The translations under genes and the position numbers were made by a program. From Haberlea rhodopensis (lineage: Eukaryota; Streptophyta; Magnoliopsida; Lamiales; Gesneriaceae), in NCBI GenBank assembly GCA_907163345.1, contig CAJQUN010000335.1:310001-374000 (forward strand): DNA of 64,000 nucleotides, in the 5' to 3' direction. Within the stretch, counting starts at the first letter, position 1, and each line of letters begins with the position of its first letter. Shown here piece after piece: positions 22,266 to 32,610 of this stretch. The notes under the pieces were generated by a model that saw only the letters and a list, made by a program, of their open reading frames with translations, ran no database searches and was not told the origin of the DNA.

Positions 22266-22890
22266 TTATTGTTGGATATGCCCTAAGACAATACATTAGA
22301 TGATTGATTTTTGGCATATATTGTAATATGATTTTCGTTAATGCCAATGCATTATTATATATTATTCCAATATCTGTGTAATATGAATTAATATATATTA
22401 ATGTCATTAGAATAATATTGTATTATACTCAAAAATTGTCTCTAGTCAAGTATTATCATGAATTAGGATAATGATAATGCATTGAGACTGTCATGTATTG
22501 ATTGATGAATTTGTTCATGGATTTGAGATATCGAATCAACACATGGGTACATGTTAGAGAACTATGTACTGGACAGACCCACCATGAGAATGCTACATGG
22601 ATTGTTATATGAATGTCATAAGCATTTCTCATAGTGATAATAATGTATGTAATTCGTACAACTTGAAATCACCAAAGATCCCAACATAAGGAGTTGTGTA
22701 TCTTGATATTGTCAAACGTTACCTATAACAGGGTAAACTATAAAGACAATAATTGAATATACTATGATTTTTGTATAGGGATGTTGAGTGATCAAGGTAG
22801 GATTTGTCCCTTCTATATAACAGGAGAAGTGTTTGGGCCCTTGATCAAGTGAGAATAAAATGCATGGACATGCTCGAATGAGTCGATATG
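22266..22890 (+). mobile_element. LTR-like fragment of unknown family
   Basis: It starts TGTTGGATATGCCCTAAG and is AT-rich; it includes ACTGGACAGACCCACCATGA (22572-22591), a phrase I associate with copia LTRs. It is cut at 22890 by the D LTR. The 17 bases at 40418-40434 on the far side of D may be its continuation. There is no ORF, PBS or second LTR. Confidence 0.4.
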
Positions 22891-23593
22891 TGTTGGAACC
22901 GAAGAGGGGGGGGGGGGGTGAATGAGGTTCCTTGGCTACTTTAGCGTTTTAAAATGAATTTGCAAATAGTCAAAATTTGCGATGCGGAAGACTTCAAGTC
23001 AACCGAACAATAAATAATAAGAAGTAACAAATAAATGCGTAAAGTAAATAAAGCGATAAACGACACAAATAGTTGTTATAGAAGTTCGGCGATGAATCGC
23101 CTACATCTCCTCTTCCCGGCTTGAAAACATCCACCCGAGGTTCCACTAAAACAACTTTGATCTTGGCCTTAAAGGCTCCAAGTTAGCCACAACACACTCT
23201 TCCTGAGTAACACACTCTTCACAATTCTTCTTGGCCTTAAGGGCTCCAGGGATAGCCACAAACAAACTCTTCCCGAGTTACCCACACTCTTCACGAGTCT
23301 TCTTGGCCTTAAGGGCTCCAAGGATAGCCACACACTTGCACCAACTTCACTTGTTGATGTCTTATACAATTTTCCAACTTGCGTCGGTGTTGGAGGACCT
23401 TACAATAAATCAAATAACACCTTCACGGTGTACCAACAAGAAGAATCAAAAGCTCTCAGACAAGAAATAAATTACAAACTCCAATACAACACAAATGTAT
23501 GAAGTTTGCAATGCTAGAATGATTTTGATTGAGCAAAGCTTTCTTGTAGTGTACCCTTTTGTTTCTTGTCATCAAAATGCTCCAAAACATCCA

Positions 23594-23602
23594 TATTTAT
23601 AG
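23594..23602 (-). promoter_or_regulatory. TATA box of the D LTR
   Basis: CTATAAATA on the minus strand. On that strand the palindrome island lies immediately upstream, as expected of U3 elements. Confidence 0.6.
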
Positions 23603-23659
23603 TCTAGAAGGCTCCCAAGGCTCCTACTAGCCATTGCTACACATAAGGCTTGAATCACT

Positions 23660-23930
23660 CCAAGATCGCCTCGGACGATCACCATCGCCTCGTTCTAACG
23701 GTCAAATCTGGCCCAGATCGCCTCAGGCGTTCCTTGCATCGCCTGGGGCGATCGCCCTTTGAAAATTTGCCGTAGGTAAGCTTCTGGATCGCTTGGGGCG
23801 ACCATGCCATCGCCTGGGGCGATCATGATCACCGGGCGTGCAGCGTACCATCGCCTGGGTCGATGGTGCGCGGCGTTGGCATGCGTGGCTCGGATCGCCT
23901 GAGGTGATGGCCTGGATCGCCTGAAACTAT
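23660..23930. repeat. ATCGCC-TGG-GGCGAT palindrome island, D LTR
   Basis: Hairpin units such as ATCGCCTGGGGCGAT (near 23738 and 23810), ATCGCCTCAGGCGTT and the perfect GATCGCCTGAGGTGAT-like variant repeat every 20-40 bp. The same island, slightly diverged, occurs at 39460-39715. Confidence 0.88.
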
Positions 23931-24649
23931 CTGCCTGATTTCAACGCTCTCAAACTTCGCACTTTTTGACCATCTTAAGCTCGTTTCTGGGAAAAGTGGT
24001 GAACATAAAAGTTGTAGCCCTTCCACTTAGCTACGTTTGTAGAAACATTCTTTGCATTTCATTAAGGTATGAAGAAGTTATGCCCAAAATGATACAGCCG
24101 CTCAAACCTTGCTACAATCTGCACTTGCTATGACTTCCATGCCATTTTGCTCCATGATGCAATCCGAATTGGACTGAAATGTTTGAATATGAAATCTAGC
24201 ATATTGAGTTGGCTTTCCAACCTCTTTATATTCACATTATTCATAGCATCGAGCCAAGAGATATAATCAAAACATTGCACTGCGCTCCAAGTGGCTTCTA
24301 TATGAATTTGCCCACCAACGGTCCATTGGTTTGTGGGTTTTCATATCATCATAAAATATTGTTTCAACATCATTCCACACATGTTGAACACTAATTATCA
24401 TCGTTCATAGATGTCTTTCCTCTCGTTAGCTTCCTTGATAAAAATCCACGGTGTCCTATGAACTCGCAAATGACATTGTGTAACTTGGGTCCTCTTTTAT
24501 TGGTCTTCCCAACCAATTTATCAATCTAACCATGTACATTAAGTAGACATATTAGTACGACAAATACAAATTTTGTTGATCATCGAAATTCATAAATAAT
24601 TCGGAGATAAATTAAGCATTAAACTCAACAATGCGTTTAAGGCTTAACA

Positions 24650-25740
24650 ATCTCCCCTTTTTTAATGATCACAAAACTTGATAAACTTGTAAATAAAATA
24701 TGCATGCAATATGAGTAAACAAGACTCCCCCTTAACAAATGCATAGCACGTACAAGTTTTATCAAGTAAAGCATAATACAAAAACTCTCCCCCTCAAAAC
24801 ATGCATGCATTAAGCTCCAAGTTTATCACAAAATTCTCCCCCTTTTTGTGATAATAAAAAAGCACAAAGTTCAAATAAATATATTACAATTATATGTTGA
24901 CATATAGCCATATTTAACAATTAGCACATGTTCCTCATCAAGCATGTAATAGCCATAACAAGTATAATATTAAATCATTGAAAGGAAGAAAAACATTTGT
25001 TTAAGGCAATCAACAATGAATTCTAAATGCGCAAAGTGTGCATATGTTCCATAATGATTCAAGCATTCATGCACAATAAACATTAAATAGCTCAATGCAT
25101 CATTATAAGCAATTGATAAGTTAATGAGAGTAAAATCATTGAGGTCATAGAAACAATAAAGTTATATGAAAAACTTAAGCCATATTTCTATGATTCAAGA
25201 TTGAGCATCTAAACAATTATAGCATGCTTAATCACATTTAATTGCACATTTAATATTCAAAGTGAACTCATGGCACATCAAGATATTTACCATGATGAGA
25301 TAAACATAAATCATGCATTAAAACAATTTAAATATGCATATGCAAACGAGAAATGCATTTTACTATTAATGAATATTGAGCTTCATTATTTATTGGTCAT
25401 AATTAATTTGTGCCAATAAAATTTGAAATTGTTCTATATAATTAGCTCCCCCTAAATATGATATCATAATAATGTACTTGAAATTCAATTTCTCAAAGAT
25501 CACCTTTTAAAGTAATTGAATTTCACCACATAATTACAACATTCAATTCAAGGAATATTAACCAAACAAAAGAGCTAATTATGCTACTATGATGCTCAAA
25601 ATAAATTTACCTTTGATGATACGAATGATTTCATATCATCGGTCCTTTACCTCGCGCTTCCTGTATCGTGGTGCATTTGATGGTTTCCTCCCTTGAGGTG
25701 CTAGTGCCTTCATCCTTTCTCCCTTTGTTGTTCCAAACTC
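24650..25740 (-). mobile_element. D internal 3' region with several polypurine-like tracts
   Basis: No ORF. On the element strand the purine tracts AAAAAAGGGGAGAT (at the LTR), AAGGGGGAGT (24724-24733), GAGGGGGAGAG (24785-24795), AAAAAGGGGGAGAAT (24834-24848) and AGGGGGAGCT (25445-25454) recur. This repeated-PPT layout is characteristic of sireviruses. The upstream end joins T1 coding sequence at about 25735-25745; the D pol genes are lost. Confidence 0.65.
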
Positions 25741-27620
25741 GACATATCTACTCGACGAAAACCCTGGAATCTCATCCGGGAATACATCAGTAAATTCCGC
25801 AACCATCGGTATTTCCTCAATCCTCAGTTTTTTCTTCTTTTCCGCTATATCAACGGCATAGATAAGGTAACCGTATGGCCGCGTTCCAATAACCGTGACA
25901 TTTTAACAGCTGAAACCAACGGAATCTTCGGACGAGAACCATTCCCATAAAAGATCCACTGAATCCCCTGATTAGATCGGAAGCGAACAGTTCTCTGTCG
26001 GCAGTCAACCACGGCCTGATATCTGTTCAGCACATCAATGCCCACAATACAATCAAAGTCTGACATATTCAGTACAATCAGACCAGTCTTCAAATCATTG
26101 TCCTCAAAATAAATGAGGCAGTCCGCAAGAAACTGATCAGCAATAACATTTCTTCCGGTGGGTGTCGAGACCAAAAGAGGCGTGGGTAGCGGAGACGGGC
26201 ACATACGATGTCTCTCCATAAAATCAGCAGATATAAAAGAATGGGAAGCATCTGTGTCTATCAAAATAAAAGCAGGGTACGTAAATAAATGGCACGTACC
26301 AGCAATCACCTCCTCTGGAGCTGCCTCGGCCTGCTCTCTAGTCAGTGCGTATACTTGTCCCTGAGGCGGTCCCACTGTCTGTCCTCCCGATGGTCGAGGC
26401 ATAATCTGCTGCCTCTGTTGCACTGTCCTATTATCAAATCTCGGCCTATTCATCCTGAAATCAGACTGTCCTCCCCGACTAGGGCAATACTGAGAAATAT
26501 GGCCCATCTTGTCACAACTGAAACAAGCTGGGCAGTTGTTTGATAAGTGTGGCCCTCCACAATTATCACATCTTGTTTCCCCCGTTCTGTTCACTTGCAT
26601 TGGCCCCCCGGTTGGTCGGTACATTGCCCTTTCGACTCTCATGTTTCCGGTTATAGGACTTCTTCCCACTAAATCGAGAAGACAAAGAAGCTCCACGAGG
26701 CTTAAACTGCTCTCATCGTGGTCTCAAGCTATCAGCAACTGGCCTCTGCGGTGGCACATGTGGGGGTATAATATCAGCATAAGCCCCAACTCCAATCTCT
26801 GCCAGTTCTGCTCTAGTAAGAGTATCATCAAAAGAGCTAGGGTTATTGGAGATAACCCGGTCAAATAACTCCGGTATCAGACCTTTCAGAAAATGCCTCG
26901 TCTTGGCATGTCCATTGCTAGCAACGTGAGGGACATACCTCAACAGTGACGGGTAGTGCATGGCATAATCCGAGACAGTCATACTGCCCTGTTTCAAGTT
27001 GGTGAACTCATCCTCTTTCAGCTCTCTGGCAGCAGCTGAGGAATATCGATTCAAAAACCGAGTTCTGAACAAGCTCCAATCAATAGGTACCCCTTGACCT
27101 CTCAGCTCCATCACAGCTGTATTCCACCACATGGAGGACTTCTTAGCCAGTTGAAATTCCATTAACCTCAGCCAGGCAGTCTTGGCACAGGGTGCCGACA
27201 CGAAGATCTGCTCTATCCTCTCTAACCATTCATCAGCTTCTTCCCCAGTCTCAGTTCCCTCGAATCTAGGTAGATGGAAGGTTAGGAATTGCGGCAGACT
27301 CATTTCATAAGGCAATAGCGGCTGTACAATAGGTTCCACACCCACAGCCAGGCAGTCTTGGCACAGGGTGCCGACACGAAGATCTGATCTATCCTCTCTA
27401 ACCATTCCTCAGCTTCTTCCCCAGTCTCAGTTCCCTCGAATCTAGGTAGATGGAAGGTTAGGAACTGCGGCAGACTCAGTTCACAAGGCAATAGCGGATG
27501 TACAATAGGTTCCACACCCACAGCAGGTGGTGGTAGAGGATTCGTCTGAGTAATGCTAGCGTTAACACTTCCTACATCGCCCACCTCCTCATTGAGGTTC
27601 CCCAAATTTATGGCTGTCAT
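25741..27620 (-). pseudogene. T1 gag-protease (Tekay-type Ty3), truncated
   Basis: The true start is ATG at 27618-27620 (MTAINLGNLNEE). The gag core follows: LPRFEGTETGEEA, EWLERIEQIF, AWLRLMEFQLAKK, WSLFRTRFLNRY, LKQGSMTVSDY and FLKGLIPELFDRVI. Next come two zinc-knuckle-like motifs (CDNCGGPHLSNNC and CFSCDKMGHISQYC near 26480-26570), and then a retropepsin with LILIDT-D-ASHSF near 26230, where the catalytic DTG has become DTD. The frame ends in the protease-RT linker FTDVFPDEIPGF near 25755-25790. A 176-bp tandem duplication (27169-27520) shifts the frame in gag. RT, RNase H, integrase and the 3' LTR are deleted. It is a close relative of T2 in opposite orientation. Confidence 0.88.
27169..27520. 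repeat. 176-bp tandem duplication inside T1 gag
   Basis: The segment starting CAGCCAGGCAGTCTTGGCAC occurs at 27169 and again at 27345. The following 170 or so bases repeat with a few substitutions. As 176 is not a multiple of three, the frame is broken. Confidence 0.92.
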
Positions 27621-27818
27621 GCTGTAATACAAGGGTTAACAACAATTCCAGAAACAATACATGTATTACACCGTTAGATAACATGAATAACAATAAGCAT
27701 GTTAGCATAACAATTATATACCAATATGCACCATATGCATAAACATGCTCATATGTAAACTCCTAGCCAACAAGTTGCTAAGGCTACCCTTCAATCATCC
27801 CCGGGTTCTCTAACCACT

Positions 27819-27830
27819 GCTCTGATACCA
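27819..27830 (-). other. Primer-binding site of T1 (initiator tRNA-Met)
   Basis: TGGTATCAGAGC on the minus strand, 4 bp from the LTR edge at 27835. The same spacing is seen in T2. Confidence 0.92.
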
Positions 27831-27834
27831 CTAA

Positions 27835-28215
27835 TGTAAGGACCCTAGTTCCTTACGTGCAAAATCAGGGCATAAGTAGAGCTAAAGTGTATTATCAGAG
27901 TATAAAAATTCGTGTTGAGGCCTTGAGCTTTAAGGATTACATGCCAAGATAATTACTTCCAAATGGATTAGTTACATTCCTAACAAAAGAATGTTAATTC
28001 TATAGATTTACACTACTCCTAGAGTAGAAACTATACAAAAGAATCACAGCTTCTATATCAAAAGAACTCGCTAGCTCACTGCGTCAACCCGACATTAGTC
28101 CCTTTATGCCAAGATGTACCTACCAGGACAACTCCCAAATCATGAGCATATAATAATCCATATTAAACGTAGCATGATTAAAAAGCGTAAATGCCTAAGC
28201 CGTAATTACAAAACA
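27835..28215 (-). mobile_element. T1 5' LTR, inner part
   Basis: This is the PBS-proximal 381 bp of the LTR (ends CCTTACA on the minus strand). It is split by T2 at 28215; the rest is 37649-39331. The target duplication AAACA is at 28211-28215 and 37644-37648. Confidence 0.88.
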
Positions 28216-28440
28216 TGTGATATCCCCGAAATGATTATGTGATTTTAATCATTTGAGTTAAATTATGATGATTTGGGTGTTAATTCATGGGATTGGATTA
28301 ATATTATTGGGGAGATTCATTTCAGGGTGCATGTGATGTATGTTGAGATTTTGGGGTCGTGGCTTGTTTATTTGGGGTGTGTGTTGTTTGTTTTGGGTAA
28401 AGCATGTTAACGAGAATTGAAGTATTTTATTGAGAAAATA

Positions 28441-28449
28441 CTATAAATA
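28441..28449 (+). promoter_or_regulatory. TATA box of T2 5' LTR
   Basis: CTATAAATA, repeated at 35554-35562 in the 3' LTR. The palindrome island lies roughly 900 bp downstream, so if this is the active TATA box the island would be transcribed. Confidence 0.6.
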
Positions 28450-29383
28450 TCATGTGAGGATATTTTAATACACCGTGCTAAATACCGGGACCAAAACATA
28501 ACACATCATACCACCCAACACCCAACCCCCCCCCCCCCACCCCATACCAATCACACTGCACAGGCTGACTTTACTCACCACTTGGCTCAATCATTCCACC
28601 ACTCTCAGCCATCCAAATTCTCGAGCCTTCTCTCCCATTTCTTCACCAGCTTCAGTTAAGCAAAATTCTGAGGAGCTTGTCCTTTTTCATCGCCTGGAAA
28701 GCCTTCAAAAATCGGAGCAAAGTAGGGTGAGAAACCATGCTCTGTTTTTATTTTAAACTTGTTTGAGTACATATTTTTAGGTGGCGAGAAAACGGCATGT
28801 TAGCTTAGGTTTCTTGAAACCTTTGATTTAAATGCTTACATGGTGTTATTATGAGGCTCTCTGTATTTTTCCTTGAGCATGTTGCATGTTTTATGTAGAG
28901 GATTAAAGTATGTGAAGTATAGTGTTCGAAAATCTGGGTAAGGAATATGCCCTGTTTTTCTGGAAAAAATATGGTTTGGGAGTGATTTTGAGGAGGTGAT
29001 ATCATGCACGTTAGCTTAGGTTTTTGGTAAACCTTTGATGTGAAAATATGCATGGTAGTTTTGTGAAGCCCTTGGCATGTTTGTTCGAGCATGCTTTATG
29101 TTATATGTGGTAGATATAATAGCATGAAGTGAAGTACTCAAAAATCTGGTAATGAAATATGTTGTTCTGTTTTCGGAAAAGTTGGTTGAGTACTTTGTAA
29201 ATGGTTGACGTTTTTGCATGTGGGCTTAAGTTTGAGGTGTAAATTTGACATGAATACACTCAGGGTAGTGTGTGATAACTGCTAGCATGTTGGTCTTGGC
29301 ATGTTGTATGTCTTACATGTTAGATTTAAGGGTGTGAATATAGGTGTTCGAGAATTCTGGGTTGGTATTTCTCGAACAGAGCA

Positions 29384-29491
29384 TCTCGATCGATCGACAT
29401 TTCATCTCGATCGATCGAGCGAGGCAGAATCTTGGTTTTGATTTAAGGCGTCTTCTCGATCGATCGGGAAGAGGGGCCGATCGATCGAGAG
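29384..29491. repeat. CGATCGATCG palindrome island, T2 5' LTR
   Basis: Four TCGATCGATCG palindromes in two pairs are separated by GCGAGGCAGAATC; the copy in the 3' LTR is at 36494-36601. Confidence 0.9.
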
Positions 29492-30539
29492 ACCCAGAAT
29501 GTTGAAAAATATAAATTGATATATTTTGTTAAAGTTTTGATATTGGATTGTAATAAAACATCTAATATTGTGTTGTACACTGGTGTAGAGCCTTCACAGG
29601 TAGCTACACAGCGCAGGGGATAGAGTCCTGCAACACACCACATTTTGGAAAGGTACGTAAGCGACGTACGGGCATCCCGACGGTAACATGTACTTATGTT
29701 TATCTGTGTGACACATGATGAATGCAATGTGATGCATTAAGATTATGATACATGTTATTATGCATTGTGTTGCATATTATGCATTGTTGTTGCATATTGT
29801 GATGTGGAATAAAGATGTGTATTCCACGAGTCAGGGCGATCACAGTTAAGGTTTTAATGCTTACGCTTTACCGCTGAAAATGTGGAGCGGGAGGGGGGAG
29901 GCTCGCTTGCACATGGAGGCGAGGTATACCATACTGAGCGAGGAAGAGATACCGCTAGTATGAAGAAGCGAGTATGCGATACCACTTGTTTTGAGATTAT
30001 GAAAGCATTAAAATAACTGATGATGACTGACTCAAGAAAAATAGGAAATGTCATGACATTTATTTATGAAGCCATACATTCATATAATGTGTTTTATTAT
30101 GAATTATGGTACAGGGACAACCAATGGGCGTTATAAATGCAGGAAATACAGGAAGTGCTTGTGTTTAGGATTGTGCATTTATGCCTTACTTTCATATTAT
30201 GTTGAATATGAATTGTTTTATGCTCATGTGTTGGGGGTTGTCTTTGTAGGTGCTTTTGTGGACGAGAACCAGGGTTGGGGTTGATATGCTGAGCTGTAAG
30301 GAGTGCTACATGATTAGCATGTTAGAGAATTTTTTTGTATAGCTTCTACTGAGTAGAGTAAGACTATAATGTAGTACCTTAGTAGGAATTGTGTTATTCC
30401 TTTTGAAACATTTTGGTACTTTAATCTCTAAAGCTCAGGTTAATCAACACAATACGTTACTCTGATATATTCACATGAATGTTTAGTTCTCTAAATTGCA
30501 CCTTAGTAACTTGATGTGATAACGGGGTCTCACATTTAG

Positions 30540-30551
30540 TGGTATCAGAGC
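30540..30551 (+). other. Primer-binding site of T2 (initiator tRNA-Met)
   Basis: A perfect TGGTATCAGAGC, 5 bp after the 5' LTR. Confidence 0.95.
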
Positions 30552-30751
30552 AGTGGTTAGATAACCAGGGAAGAGTGAAGGGTAGTCTTTAGAAACAAGT
30601 TGGCTAGGTATTCATTTGGGCATGCTTATGCATGTGATGCATATGGTTGTATAAGTGTTATACTAACATGCTTTGAATATGATACTCTTGTTATCTAACG
30701 GCTTATATTATGAACTGCTTTTGGTATTGTTGTTAACTCTTGTATTACAGC

Positions 30752-31201
30752 ATGGCTGAGATTAATCCGGAGAACCCCAATGAGGAGATAGGGGATATGG
30801 ACAGTAGGAATGCCAGTATTGCTCAGCCGAATCCTTTACCACCACCTGCTGTGGGCATGGAGCCCAGTGTACAGATGTTACTGCCAAGGGAGCTCAGTTT
30901 GAAGCAGTTTCTGAGTTTCCATCCGCCCATGTTTGAGGGGATTGAGTCTGGTGAAGTAGCTGAGGAGTGGTTGGAACGTATAGAGCAGATACTTGTGACT
31001 GCACCCTGTGCACGCACGGCATGGCTAAGGTTAGCCGAGTTTCAGATGGCTAAGAAGCCTGCTATGTGGTGGAAGACCACCGTGATGGAGCTGAGAGCTC
31101 TAGGTATGGCAGTTGACTGGAGTGTATTCCGGACCCGGTTCCTTAACTGGTATTTCTCTGCAGCTGCTAGACAATTAAAGAGGATGAGTTCAACAGTTTG
31201 A
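30752..31201 (+). pseudogene. T2 gag, N-terminal part, ends at a frameshift
   Basis: The start is ATG at 30752 (MAEINPENPNEE), the site matching the T1 start; an upstream in-frame TTG is not needed. The gag core motifs are MFEGIESGEVAEEWLERIEQ, AWLRLAEFQMAKKPAMWW and WSVFRTRFLNWYFSAAARQL. Comparison with T1 shows a single missing G near 31181, after which the frame runs into TGA at 31199-31201. Gag forms the virus-like particle in the cytoplasm. Apart from the 1-bp loss this part looks well preserved. Confidence 0.93.
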
Positions 31202-32610
31202 AGCAGGGTAGCATGTCAGTGTCAGACTATGCTATGCAGTATTCCTCACTGCTGAGGTATGTACCTCATATTGCTGTCAGCAGCCATGCAAAGATGAGGA
31301 ATTTTCTGAAGGGATTGAGGCCAGAACTATTTGATAGGGTTATCTCCAACAACCCCAGTTCATTTGATGACGCCCTGACACGGGCAGAGTTAGCGGAGAC
31401 TGCGGTGGGCGCGTACAAGGATGTTGTACCCCATTCTGTACCACCACAGAGGCCTGCTGCTGATAGTCTGAGGCCACGAGGGGATCAGTTCAAGGCTCGT
31501 GGGGCCTCATCATCTTCCAAATTTAGTGGGAAGAAGTCTCAGGGTCAGAAACAGAACAATAAGGGACCCACACAGGGGAGCAAGACAGTGGGAAACAAGT
31601 GTAGCAACTGTGGAGGATGGCACTTGTCACGGGACTGTCAGGGTTGCTATATCTGTGGCAAGGTGGGCCACTTTGCATGAGGTTGCCCCAATCGGGCAGG
31701 TCAGACAGACTCAGGGCCGAATAGGCCGAGGTTTGATGCTGGGAGGGCACCACAGAGACAGCAGTTTGCACCACGACCACATGGAGGTCAGACGACAGGA
31801 CCGCCGCAGGGACAGGTGTATGCACTGACCAGGGAGCAGGCTGAGGCAGCCCCAGAGGAGGTCATTGCTGGTACGTGCCATTTATTTACGTACCCTGCAC
31901 TTATATTGATAGATACAGGTGCTTCCCATTCTTTTGTATCTACTGCTTTTGTGGAGGGACACCGTTTGTGCTCGTCTCTGTTACCCACGCCTCTCATGGT
32001 CTCGACACCCACGGGGAAGCATGTGATTGCGGATCGGCTGTTGTCTGATTGCCTCATTTATTTTGAGAACAATGATCTGAGGGCCGATCTGATTCAGTTA
32101 GAGATGGCAGACTTTGACTGTATTATCGGCATTGATGTGTTGAGCAGATACCGAGCTGTGGTAGACTGCCGGCAGAGGATTGTACGTTTTCTGTCTGATC
32201 AGGGGTTTCAGTGGACCTTTTATGGGGACGGCTCTCGTCCAAAGATTCCGGTAATATCAGCGATTAAGATGTCGCGGTTATTGGAACGCGGCCACATGGG
32301 CTACCTTATCTATGCAGTGGATGCATCAGACGAGAAGGAAGAGAGATCCGAGGACATTCCGGTGGTGGCGGAGTTCATTGATGTGTTCCCAGATGAGATT
32401 CCGGGGTTTCCGCCTGTCAGGGATGTTGAGTTTGCTATTGAGCTGCTGCCGGGGACATCAGCCATTTCTCGTGCCCCATACAGGATGGCACCGGCAGAGC
32501 TGAGGGAGCTGAAGGTACAGTTACAGGAGCTCCTCGACAAGGGATACATCCGTCCTAGTGTATCGCCTTGGGGTGCACCAGTCTTGTTCGTGAAAAAGAA
32601 GGATGGATGA
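31182..32610 (+). pseudogene. T2 gag C-terminus, zinc knuckle, protease and RT start, with two TGA stops
   Basis: This continues gag in the next frame: LKQGSMSVSDYAMQYSSLLR and FLKGLRPELFDRVISNNP. A basic linker follows, then CSNCGGWHLSRDC and the knuckle CYICGKVGHFA-stop-GC. TGA at 31678-31680 replaces one residue within the second knuckle, probably CGA to TGA. The frame then continues with VYALTREQAEAAPEEVI, the retropepsin LILIDTGASHSF (DTG intact, near 31905), GIDVLSRYRAVVDC, the linker FIDVFPDEIPGF, and RT onset YRMAPAELRELK ... VLFVKKKDG. A second TGA (32608-32610) precedes the pol ORF in the same frame. Protease releases gag and pol products. Confidence 0.93.

Larger units (their letters stand above)
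22891..24649 (-). mobile_element. 3' LTR of sirevirus D
   Basis: The 1759-bp LTR reads TGTTAAGCCTTAAACGC...CGGTTCCAACA on the minus strand, directly preceded on that strand by a polypurine tract (24650-24662). It contains a G-run near 22904-22918, short direct repeats near 23160-23340 (CTTGGCCTTAA(G/A)GGCTCCA), a TATA box (23594-23602), a palindrome island (23660-23930) and the AAAAGTTGTAG module (23965-24110). A partial second copy, the 5' LTR, is at 39332-40417. Confidence 0.85.
28216..30534 (+). mobile_element. T2 5' LTR
   Basis: TGTGATATCCCCG...GGTCTCACA. It has a TATA box at 28441-28449, a C-run at 28529-28540, a CGATCGATCG island at 29384-29491, and CCGCT/AGCG mini-hairpins at 29868-29985. 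A segment near 28790-28850 is echoed near 29000-29050 (GTTAGCTTAGGTTT(C/T)T), hinting at an old internal duplication. Small ORFs on either strand recur in the 3' LTR as mere repeats. Confidence 0.94.

Noticed and set aside
29443..30054. Minus-strand ORFs repeated at 36552-37163
   Set aside because: Same reason: paired LTRs of T2; no conservation in T1.
30540..30551. Possible tRNA-Met gene fragment
   Set aside because: The 12 bases are the primer-binding site next to an LTR; no cloverleaf sequence follows. The same holds at 4535, 27819 and 41792.
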